From Paraescarpia echinospica (taxonomy: Eukaryota; Annelida; Polychaeta; Sabellida; Siboglinidae): 64,000 bases of DNA. The stretch is from contig CM034531.1 of the NCBI GenBank assembly GCA_020002185.1, forward strand, positions 88,624,288 to 88,688,287. Reading direction: 5' to 3'. Positions 54,516 through 64,000 of the stretch are shown here, one piece after another. How positions within the stretch are numbered: the stretch's first letter is position 1; each line of letters begins with the position of its first letter. The notes under the pieces were generated by a model, which saw only the letters and a program-made list of their open reading frames with translations, was not told the DNA's origin and did no database searches. The position numbers were made by a program, and so were the translations under genes.

Positions 54516-55149
54516 GCCCTCGTCCCGAGTTGCAAATTCAAACAACTCAGTCCATGCTACTCCACAATCATGCACACAATACGAGATCCCAAGTATACAA
54601 ATACTTGCACGCATAAATGTATGGAACCCAGAACTAATCCGGTCTTCTCGTACACATGTCGGTGTCCGTCCATTCATGCAACCGTGCGGCGAGTCCTGTC
54701 CCGTTCCTCAAGATCTACTACAACAATATACCATACCTGAGACATGAGATATACTGATACGCTGTCGGGAACTTCACTTTGATCATGAGTTATTTGAGTT
54801 CTTCCCACAGCACTGCACCCGATTTTCTGATAAAACAATTCAGGAGTTGAAGCATAGAAATTTAGGTTTAACGATGAAGGATTTTAGAAAATGTGTGTGG
54901 GGGGAATGCGTGCGTGTGTGTTCACCACTGAACTGGTACACATGGATCACAAGAAGGCAGATAGTAATGGCAATAATTTAATGGTAATAATTATTAGGCA
55001 GATGATAAAGCCAACGCTATATTTCAAAGTACATTTTGAACCCAATCTGCGGGCTACAAATTTGTCATATCGTTCATAGTCTGTTCCTGCATGCCAACTG
55101 GTGTCTCGGTGTCACTGAGATGTGTGATGTGCTTGACTGCTGACTGCGC

Positions 55150-55410
55150 GTCGTCCACTGGACCGTTAGAGGACACAGAATCTTGACATGTGGCAACCGT
55201 TGGACCATGACTGGACACGGGATCTTGACACATGGCAACCATTGAACCATGACTGGATGCAGAATCCGGAATCATGGCAACGAATGGACCATGACGTGAC
55301 ACAGGATATTGACTAATTGCAACTAATGGACCATGACTGGACGCAGGATCTTGAGGTATGGCAACTGTTGGACCGTGACTGGATACTGGATCTTCACTCG
55401 CGGCAACCTG
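55150..55410. repeat. 42-bp minisatellite, about six copies
   Basis: GGACCATGACTGGA-type core recurs every 42 bp (55204, 55246, 55288, 55330, 55372). Because 42 is a multiple of three, the minus strand reads a 14-residue repeat such as SSHGPTVATCQDSV through most copies. Confidence 0.92.
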
Positions 55411-56600
55411 ACCAACATCAGCATAAGATACGATGAACAGTCAATAACAGCAACACAACAACAGTGACAACACTGTCTGTTAACACTCAGTGTACTGAAT
55501 GTCTCACTCAATAGGTGTGACTAAACACCAGCTGGGATCTATCAAACACACCAGCTACACTTGTATTACATTAAGTAAATACAACTTACAAACCAACGCA
55601 GTCTCAAAACTATTAACAAAATGTCAACAACTAATGAACCTTTACAACTACAGTAAAACTGCAATACTTCATCACTAGACAGAATATCCTATAAATCAAC
55701 TGCACCTCAATTAACAGTCACTTTCTGAAAGTACTACTAGAATTCGCCAACCAAAAGTGTCCAGTTGCACTGGTATTAGCTGGTATCTTCTGTATTGCCA
55801 GAAACTCTACGTATGCACAAGTCTCTGGGGCAATATATCATATATAAAAACAAGAGACTGGTTTCTCAATCCTACCATAAATACTACTATCCATGGCTCA
55901 AAGAGGTGAATATGCTAAATCACAGAACAACTGCAGACTGATGACGAACCTTATCAGTGAGCCAGTTGTTCTCAAGGGAGAGAACATTATGATGCCCATC
56001 TACGTAGTACCATATTCCCTTCTGTAACTGCACTGGTGCTTCCTTCTCTCCAGTGCAACTGCTTACACCTGAAAGCAATCGATCCATGAACTAGAGAACA
56101 CATCACAAACAGTAACAAACATTAACCCTACCAACAGAAAATCATTATCATTGTATAGGCAGCAACAGTTGGCTACATATTCAGAAACAAATTACAAAAG
56201 TTCAATGGCATAAGCACTCAAAGGTACACATTGTATATAGGTGCTAAGAAAACACAAACCTGTAAAGACCTCACAACACAGAATGTTTGCTAGAAAAATA
56301 TTAGAGTTAGAAGAGAAATCCGAATTGTGTTATTACCAAATGTATTGTTTCCTATGGCAGGTTAATTAAGAGAAAATAGTATATTGATGTATGTTCAATA
56401 ATATTCACATTTTGGAAACAAATATATTTTAATGTACTGATTGCTATTATTCTAAATTATTTCATAAATGTACTTTCCTTCACATTATTCCACGTACACA
56501 TATTAGTGATACTTTTAGCATGAACATTTCTTGTAAGTAATGCACATTATTTATAGATGCTGGTAATGCAGCTAAAAATGTATTACTATTGTTTTAAAAG
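55411..56600. other. Intergenic DNA, nothing recognised
   Basis: AT-rich. No exon or element identified. Confidence 0.4.
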
Positions 56601-56624
56601 AGATGCTGATCTTCTTGTGTACTG

Positions 56625-56957
56625 GTGGTAGGGGATTATAATGTCGACATTTCTGACGAGACTTCGTCATTTGGAAGGTCCCTTATAAACTTCTGCACTG
56701 AATACAATCTGGTGCTGTCCAGTAAGCAGCATCTACCACCTGACTCGTTCACGTATATCAGTGATACATGGGGTAGCACCTCATGGCTAGACCATTGTAT
56801 AGCTAAGCATGATGCTAATGATGTGATAAATGACATTAGTGTGTGCTATAATCTTGTTACCACAGATCATATCCCTGTGATAATCGATGTCAATGTAGAC
56901 AGTGTGCTAGGTGTAGTACCCGGTACTAACAATAACACTCAGCCACGTCTTAACTGA
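56625..56957 (+). pseudogene. LINE endonuclease C-terminal half
   Basis: VGDYNVDISDETSSFGRSL, then FTYISDTWGSTSWLDHCIAK and TTDHIPVII. The GD.N.D, SW.DH and DH.P motifs are the catalytic and metal-binding parts of the EEP-type endonuclease. The N-terminal part is missing. Confidence 0.88.
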
Positions 56958-57447
56958 TACTGAAAAACATTGTATTACCTATTAATGCTATTATATGTAC
57001 TGATGTCAATTGCAGTGATGAGTCTCATCATAAAGCACTTAATAACATGTATGATAATGTAACCAGGTGTTTAACTGATGCTAGTGGCTGTTTGTCTACT
57101 CACAAACAGGGAAACTATACATGTCGGCCTGCGTGGACTGATTATGTGGCAGATATCCATAAAGCTGCTAATGAAGCTTTCCAACTATGGGACAGTATAG
57201 GTAAACCTAAACAAGGTCCTGTTTTGAGTTAAAAAAGAAAGCTGATACTAGATGCAAATATGCAATAAGGTTTATTAAAAACATGAAAATGAGATGAGGC
57301 GTGAAGCCCTTGCCAAGAAGATGGCTAACCATACAAATGATAAATTTTGGAAGATCAAAACTATTAACAACAGTAAAATCCCCTTGCCAACTAATATAAA
57401 TGGTAACAGTGGTGAAGAAGCTATTGTGATTATGTGGATTTCATGAC

Positions 57448-57870
57448 TTGTTTAATTGTGTAAATAACAGTAGTGCCAAAACCCTAGCATTTGATGTTAG
57501 TTATGAGAGCAGCATTAAAGTGTTACCTGAAGAAGTCAAAGATGCTATAAGAAACCTTGACTGTATCAAGAGTTGTGGCCTTGATGGTGTGTATGCAGAG
57601 CACCTGAAGTACTGCAGTGAACGCATACTGCCTTTACTGTCAATATGCTTCACAGGTCTGTTGGTTCATGGCGTACTGCCAAGTTCTATGATTTCTGTTA
57701 TATTAGTGCCCATAATCAAGGATAAATCCGGCAAGATAAACAGTAAAGATAATTACAGGCCAATAGCACGGGCAAGTGTTGTCTAAAGATTTTGAAACAA
57801 TTTTGCTTAGCAGAATGGATGACTTTTTAACAACCAGTGACAACCAGTTTGGTTTTAAAAAGAAGCATGG
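57448..57870 (+). pseudogene. LINE reverse transcriptase, N-terminal part
   Basis: KSCGLDGVYAEHLKYCSERI, then LVPIIKDKSGKINSKDNYRP, then IARAS (RT motifs 1-2). A frame change follows near 57785; QFGFKKKHG is read just before the SINE. Confidence 0.88.
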
Positions 57871-58245
57871 GGGTGTGCGATAGTGTAGTGGTTAGCACAT
57901 CCGCCTGACATGCCGGCGCCCCGAGTTCAATACCTGGACTGGGCAGGTATGGTATATTTGGTGTAAAAACCTGGCTCTCAACATTGGGGACTGAGTATCT
58001 CTCATGAATCGGAGATCACGTTAATGTCGGTCTCGTCTCAATTTGGGATGTAAAAGAACCACTGAGGACGACAAGCATCCTGGCAGTGACCACCTTCAGT
58101 GCCAGCATAGAAAGGTCGGCTTGGCGATAATGTTCTGAAAAAGGCTGGCTAGTTGAATGAGACCTCATAAGATCATAACATTGTAACCACAATATATACA
58201 GACTAGTCAGTTAATAGAATGTTGCCGAGTGCTGGAAACAACTAG
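57871..58245 (+). mobile_element. tRNA-derived SINE (family B) inside the LINE
   Basis: Head with A box TAGTGTAGTGGTTAGCAC and B box GAGTTCAATACC; a body unlike family A (GACTGAGTATCTCTCATGAATC and similar). It sits exactly between QFGFKKKHG and VLKEVIAKYQALNS of the LINE RT, so it inserted after the LINE. Confidence 0.85.
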
Positions 58246-58830
58246 GAAACTAGGAATGTACTAAAAGAGGTTATTGCTAAATATCAAGCCTTAAATAGCT
58301 GTTTGTTTATGTGTTTTCTTGATGCATCTAAGGCTTTTGACCGTGTAAACCATACTGTACTTTTTAAAAAGCTAATTGACAGAGATGTTCCTGGTTACAT
58401 TGTTAGAATTCTAGTGTTTTGGTATGCGAACCAACAAATGTGTGTAAGATGGGGTAGTCATGTGTCTGACAGTATTTATGTAAGTTATGGAGTTAGACAA
58501 GGAGGTATTTTATCCCCCTATTTGTTCAGCGTTTATGTGGATGGCTTATTCACTGTACTTAATGGTTGCAAATACTTGCAATGTAGGATGTTATGTAGGA
58601 TATAATTGTGTAAATAATATTATGTATACTGATGATCTTGTAGTATTTTGTCCATCCAGCAGGGGTTTACAGACCCTTCTCATAGTCTGTGATCAATATG
58701 GATTATCTCATGACATAAGGTACAATACCAAAAAGAGTATGGTCATGATAATTAGAAACAAGAGTTGTAAGAATGTTAAATTTCCAAGTTTTATGCTCGG
58801 TAACGACAAACTATGTGAGGTAGAACTATA
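58243..58830 (+). pseudogene. LINE reverse transcriptase core
   Basis: LDASKAFDRVNHTVLFKKLI, then GVRQGGILSPYLFSVYVDGL, then IMYTDDLVVF (catalytic strand with Thr for the usual Ala before DD), then RYNTKKSMVM. One frame change near 58580. Confidence 0.9.
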
Positions 58831-59300
58831 AAATATTTGGGTTATATCATTTCAAATAGTATGCTAGATGACAATGATATATCTAGACAATGGCGCTAGC
58901 TGTGTGCACAAGGCAACATGATCATATGAAAATTTCATGTGTTCAAATGATGTAAAGAAAACATTGTTTACTAATTTTTGCTCACCTATGTATATGACAG
59001 ATACTGTAGTGCTACTGAAATGTTTGTTAACAATAATTTACCTAACTGTGCTGCTGTTATTAGAAATTTGACATATAGATTTATATGCCGACTGCAGTTC
59101 TCAAAAAACATATTGATTTGTAACATTATTAATAGTGACGTGAAATACATGTCTAGAATATGGAAATATTGGTTCAATTCCCTGTATATACATTTTGTTG
59201 ACGGGTGATTTTTCATTCTGTACATTGTAACTATTGTTTATAACACAACTATAGAACCATGATAATGTACTTGTATGTTGTATGAGTCTATAAATAAAGC

Positions 59301-59949
59301 AATTATTAGTTATTATTATTCTTTACCCAATGTCATTACGTCTGACGTAGCTGCCACGGATGTTTTCATGGCAACCGGATGTGGTGACCCTGAGTTGACC
59401 TCTGTCACATCTGCCTCGTTTGCTGCAAGTATTTACATCGCAAGATTCACACATTTGTTCAAATCTAACACTACAAATCTTTTAAAGTTTGTGCGGCCAA
59501 AATGTTGATATTACAAGTTAGCAATAATGTAACAGAAATTGCAATAATATTATCAAACACATCATCCGTTGAAATGGTTACATTGGGAGAAGAACAGCCA
59601 CTCATACATGCTATATTAATCCTATAATTACAGATACATCCATCACAGTGAATGTCTCATCCATTTTGCATCTACCATTTCTTCAACAAGTAATAAACAG
59701 CATAGCTCGTTCTAATTCATGTACCCATTCGATATTGTTTTTATTCACAATTCTGTACATCACAGTCATTGTATTTATCAAGTATTTATCAATTGTCTGT
59801 CGTTTTGAAGAAAACGTGTTATGAGATACTGACTGGCATCTGTTGATAAAATTAAGCTACACACAACAACTACAGTAAACTACAGGAAGCCTGGTAACTA
59901 ATTATCTCTATTTTCTGGTCAAATCTAGACTTATGATAATGAGACGTAC
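59301..59949. other. Intergenic DNA
   Basis: No gene or element recognised. Confidence 0.4.
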
Positions 59950-59974
59950 ATGAAGATATCACAAAGTAAATTAG

Positions 59975-61765
59975 TTGGCAAACAAGTAAAGCAACAGCCA
60001 ACACATTACAAACAAGTAAAGCAACAGCCAACACATTACAAACAAGTAAAGCAACAGCCAACACATTACAAACAAGTAAAGCAACAGCCAACACATTACA
60101 AACAAGTAAAGCAACAGCCAACACATTACAAACAAGTAAAGCAACAGCAACAGCCAACACATTTCAAACAAGTAAAGCAACTGCCAACACATTACAAACA
60201 AGTAAAGCAACAGCAACACATTACAAACAAGGAAAGCAACAGCAAACACATTACAACAAAAAGCAACAGCCAACACATTTCAAACAAGTAAAGCAACAGC
60301 CAACACATTACAAACAAGTAAAGCAACAGCCAACACATTACAAACAAGTAAAGCAACAGCCAACACATTACAAACAAGTAAAGCAACAGCCAACACATTA
60401 CAAACAAGTAAAGCAACAGCCAACACATTACAAACAAGTAAAGCAACAGCCAACACATTACAAACAAGTAAAGCAACAGCCAACACATTACAAACAAGTA
60501 AAGCAACAGCCAACACATTACAAACAAGTAAAGCAACAGCCAACACATTTCAAACAAGTAAAGCAACAGCCAACACATTACAAACAAGTAAAGCAACAGC
60601 CAACACATTTCAAACAAGTAAAGCAACAGCCAACACATTTCAAACAAGTAAAGCAACAGTCAACACATTACAAACAAGTAAAGCAACAGCCAACACATTA
60701 CAAACAAGTAAAGCAACAGCCAACACATTACAAACAAGTAAAGCAACAGCCAACACATTACAAACAAGTAAAGCAACAGCCAACACATTACAAACAAGTA
60801 AAGCAACAGCCAACACATTACAAACAAGTAAAGCAACAGCCAACACATTTCAAAAAAGTAAAGCAAAAGCCAACACATTACAAACAAATAAAGCAACAGC
60901 CAACACATTACAAACAAGTAAAGCAACAGCCAACACATTACAAACAAGTAAAGCAACAGCCAACACATTACAAACAAGTAAAGCAACAGCCAACACATTA
61001 CAAACAAGTAAAGCAACTGCCAACACATTACAAACAAGTAAAGCAACAGCCAACACATTTCAAACAAGTAAAGCAACAGCCAACACATTACAAACAAGTA
61101 ATGAAACAGCCAACACATTACAAACAAGTAAAGCAACAACAAACACATTACTAACAATCAGAGCAACAGCCAACACATTTCAAACAAGTAAAGCAACTGC
61201 CAACACATTACAAACAAGTAAAGCAACAGGCAACACATTACAAACAAGGAAAGCAACAGCAAACACATTACTAACAATCAAAGCAACAGCCAACACATTT
61301 CAAACAAGTAAAGCAACTGCCAACACATTACAAACAAGTAAAGCAACAGCCAACACATTACAAACAAGTAAACCAACAGCCAACACATTACAAACAAGTA
61401 AAGCAACAGCCAACACATTACAAACAAGTAATACAACAGCCAACACATTACAAACAAGTAAAGCAACAGCCAACACATTACAAACAAGTAAAGCAACAGC
61501 AAACACATTACAAACAATTAAAGCAACAGCCAACACATTTCAAACAATTAAAGCAACTGCCAACACATTACAAACAAGTAAAGCAACAGCCAACACATTT
61601 CAAACAAGTAAAGCAACAGCCAACACATTTCAAACAAGTAAAGCAACAGCCAACACATTACAAACAAGTAAAGCAACAGCCAACACATTTCAAAAAAGTA
61701 AAGCAAAAGCCAACACATTACAAACAAGTAAAGCAACAGCCAACACATTACAAACAAGTAAAGCA
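59975..61765. repeat. 30-bp satellite, about 60 copies to the gap
   Basis: Unit CAACACATTACAAACAAGTA followed by AAGCAACAGC, almost perfectly periodic (two units per 60 bases), with common variants TTACAA/TTTCAA and CAGC/CTGC. No spacers. The minus strand reads LLLYLFVMCW-type decapeptides in one frame and VALLVCNVLA in another, both artefacts of a 30-bp period. The first 300 bp are less regular (38-base and shorter units). Confidence 0.98.
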
Positions 61766-62765
61766 NNNNNNNNNNNNNNNNNNNNNNNNNNNNNNNNNNN
61801 NNNNNNNNNNNNNNNNNNNNNNNNNNNNNNNNNNNNNNNNNNNNNNNNNNNNNNNNNNNNNNNNNNNNNNNNNNNNNNNNNNNNNNNNNNNNNNNNNNNN
61901 NNNNNNNNNNNNNNNNNNNNNNNNNNNNNNNNNNNNNNNNNNNNNNNNNNNNNNNNNNNNNNNNNNNNNNNNNNNNNNNNNNNNNNNNNNNNNNNNNNNN
62001 NNNNNNNNNNNNNNNNNNNNNNNNNNNNNNNNNNNNNNNNNNNNNNNNNNNNNNNNNNNNNNNNNNNNNNNNNNNNNNNNNNNNNNNNNNNNNNNNNNNN
62101 NNNNNNNNNNNNNNNNNNNNNNNNNNNNNNNNNNNNNNNNNNNNNNNNNNNNNNNNNNNNNNNNNNNNNNNNNNNNNNNNNNNNNNNNNNNNNNNNNNNN
62201 NNNNNNNNNNNNNNNNNNNNNNNNNNNNNNNNNNNNNNNNNNNNNNNNNNNNNNNNNNNNNNNNNNNNNNNNNNNNNNNNNNNNNNNNNNNNNNNNNNNN
62301 NNNNNNNNNNNNNNNNNNNNNNNNNNNNNNNNNNNNNNNNNNNNNNNNNNNNNNNNNNNNNNNNNNNNNNNNNNNNNNNNNNNNNNNNNNNNNNNNNNNN
62401 NNNNNNNNNNNNNNNNNNNNNNNNNNNNNNNNNNNNNNNNNNNNNNNNNNNNNNNNNNNNNNNNNNNNNNNNNNNNNNNNNNNNNNNNNNNNNNNNNNNN
62501 NNNNNNNNNNNNNNNNNNNNNNNNNNNNNNNNNNNNNNNNNNNNNNNNNNNNNNNNNNNNNNNNNNNNNNNNNNNNNNNNNNNNNNNNNNNNNNNNNNNN
62601 NNNNNNNNNNNNNNNNNNNNNNNNNNNNNNNNNNNNNNNNNNNNNNNNNNNNNNNNNNNNNNNNNNNNNNNNNNNNNNNNNNNNNNNNNNNNNNNNNNNN
62701 NNNNNNNNNNNNNNNNNNNNNNNNNNNNNNNNNNNNNNNNNNNNNNNNNNNNNNNNNNNNNNNNN
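61766..62765. other. Assembly gap (1,000 N)
   Basis: Exactly 1,000 N, a conventional gap of unknown or estimated size. The left edge is still inside the 30-bp satellite; the right edge is not satellite, so the array length is unknown. Confidence 0.99.
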
Positions 62766-63060
62766 TCATGAACAAAATTATGTAACAAAAGAAATTGTTT
62801 TATTTAATACTTGAATATAAATATGCTTAAGATATACTGCACATCAAATTGTGTTTTGTTGGCACATTTTGTTTAATAACAGTCATCACTTGTGGCTCCA
62901 AACCTCCCGCTAATAATGACCACCCATGGCTGATTCTGGGCAAAGAAACAGACAATGTAAGTCTAAAGTTATATAACAACATATATTTACAAACAGGTCT
63001 TCATGTTTAGAAGTGTCGTACTTACTCTAGGATATCGAGGACGTCAATCACATCACACTC
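62766..63060. other. Intergenic DNA right of the gap
   Basis: AT-rich; nothing recognised. Confidence 0.4.
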
Positions 63061-63063
63061 CGA

Positions 63064-64000
63064 GGAATTGTTGAACCAACCCAGCAGAATTTCTGCAATG
63101 GTAATGATTAAAAAAAAATTTGAAAGCGTTATGTTTGATCAAATCCACGATTACTTCCATTCTAAAGCGTTATATTACAATAGCCAATATGGGTTTAGAA
63201 AGAAACATTCTACTGAGCTTGCTACACTCAAAATTATAGACAGAATTATATAAGAACTTGATAAATCGGTTACTCCAATAAATATATACCTCAATTTATC
63301 AAAAGCATTTGACACAATTGATCACAATATATTGGTACAGAAGTTAAATTATTATGGATTAAATGACAAGGCTCTGGACTTTTGTAAGAGTTATTTACAA
63401 AATTGTAAACAGTATATAGAAATTGAAAATGTTAAGTCTAATGAAATAATAATCAACACTGGTGTCCCTCAAGGTTCAATTTTAGGGCCACTCTTATTTA
63501 TTACATATATATATATATAAATGATATAGCACTTTCGTGTGACCTTTTAAAATTCATAACATATGCTGATGACACCACCCTTAATAGTACACTAAATACA
63601 TTTAACAATTCAGGGGGCCAAATGCAAAGTGAAAATATTAGCAAAGAACTAACAAAGATTAGCAATTGGTTGAAAGCTAATAAACTGTCACTAACTGCCA
63701 AATAGACTAAATTCATGATTTTTCATATGCCTCAAAAGAAAGCAGAATACCGTTTTATAAATAGATGGGGCATACACTGAATGTGTAAATGATTAAACAA
63801 ATTAGGCATCGCAATAAATAGTCATACAAACAAAATAGCAAATAAAATTTCTAAAACAATAGGCATATTAAATAAACTTTAAAATCTTGTTACCAATTAA
63901 TACATTATATATTATGTACAATGCTCTTATTCTCCCTTACTTTTCATCAGGCACATCAAATTTTCAAATTACAGAAAAAAGCAATACGATAATATCCCTA
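63064..64000 (+). mobile_element. Jockey-like LINE reverse transcriptase relic, continues past the window
   Basis: YYNSQYGFRKKHSTELATLK, then YLNLSKAFDTIDHNILVQKL, then NTGVPQGSILGPLLFITYIY, then FITYADDTTLNST, then LTKISNWLKANKLSLTAK. RT motifs are in order with the YADD catalytic box. Stops at about 63250, 63520 and 63705 and frame breaks later show it is dead. Confidence 0.9.

Larger units (their letters stand above)
56601..59300 (+). mobile_element. LINE non-LTR retrotransposon, 5'-truncated and interrupted
   Basis: Ordered parts: apurinic-type endonuclease C-terminal half (56625-56957), linker (57047-57232), RT N-terminal part (57448-57786), SINE insertion (about 57871-58245), RT core (58243-58830) and C-terminal region (58978-59208). 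A short 3' UTR has AATAAA near 59292. Probably CR1/L2/Rex-like; the clade is not certain. Frameshifts and stops make it inactive. Confidence 0.88.

Noticed and set aside
59975..61765. CRISPR-like regular 30-bp repeats
   Set aside because: The repeats are directly adjacent with no unique spacers, and the window is clearly eukaryotic. It is a satellite.
61690..62788. Open frames of about 350 codons across 61690-62788
   Set aside because: They are made of the N gap plus a few satellite codons; no real sequence supports them.

Overview
The window is from an AT-rich invertebrate metazoan genome. Genes are split by GT-AG introns, and the intergenic and intronic DNA is full of decayed non-LTR, Ty3/Gypsy and Penelope-type elements, tRNA-derived SINEs, a fold-back MITE pair, microsatellites and minisatellites. 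Nothing is bacterial or phage-like. The domain set (CUB, Notch-style EGF, NIDO, AMOP, VWD) is typical of lophotrochozoans, echinoderms and other invertebrates. The sequence alone does not fix the phylum.

One large gene on the minus strand dominates positions 334-42678 and runs off the left edge. I rebuilt 39 coding exons whose splice phases all join. They are a signal-peptide exon (42606-42678), two CUB exons, 26 single-exon EGF domains (38953 down to 7442), and ten exons for NIDO, AMOP, VWD and the segment after VWD (6956 down to 334). The product is a secreted or membrane-anchored mosaic protein. Its C-terminal core, NIDO-AMOP-VWD, is that of the Mesh / MUC4 / SUSD2 family. About 1,800 residues lie in the window.

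The most notable structure is 20.5-36.9 kb. Fifteen of the EGF exons sit in a recent tandem amplification with a 2,159-bp period. Each full unit carries two EGF exons of different type (called N and D here) 574 bp apart, three decayed EGF exon ends and a hitch-hiking LINE 3' fragment. Two units are exactly one N-to-D distance shorter and carry a single chimeric EGF exon, the signature of unequal crossing-over inside coding sequence. A diverged older unit with dead EGF exons lies at 36.84-38.52 kb, so the array shows several rounds of birth and death. All EGF exons are symmetric phase 1-1, so each gain, loss or skip keeps the reading frame.

The introns of this gene hold an L1/RTE-type LINE relic (4.0-4.8 kb), CA/GT microsatellites next to the NIDO splice sites (5.3-6.3 kb), a SINE (10.6 kb), a LINE scrap (11.4 kb), a degenerate Ty3/Gypsy element (13.0-16.8 kb), a Penelope-like fragment (19.7-20.2 kb) and a trinucleotide repeat (41.55-41.93 kb).

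Right of the gene (42.7-64 kb) I see no confident host gene. This part holds a fold-back MITE pair (44.1-44.4 kb), a 15-bp minisatellite of about 70 copies (45.3-46.35 kb), SINE copies, a polypyrimidine tract (51.7-52.0 kb), 50-bp and 42-bp minisatellites (54.3 and 55.2 kb), and a LINE with endonuclease and reverse transcriptase pieces (56.6-59.2 kb) interrupted by a SINE. It ends with a 30-bp satellite (59.98-61.77 kb) running into a 1,000-N assembly gap (61766-62765) and a jockey-like LINE relic continuing past the right edge. Two weak host-exon candidates are noted at 46.9 and 53.3 kb.
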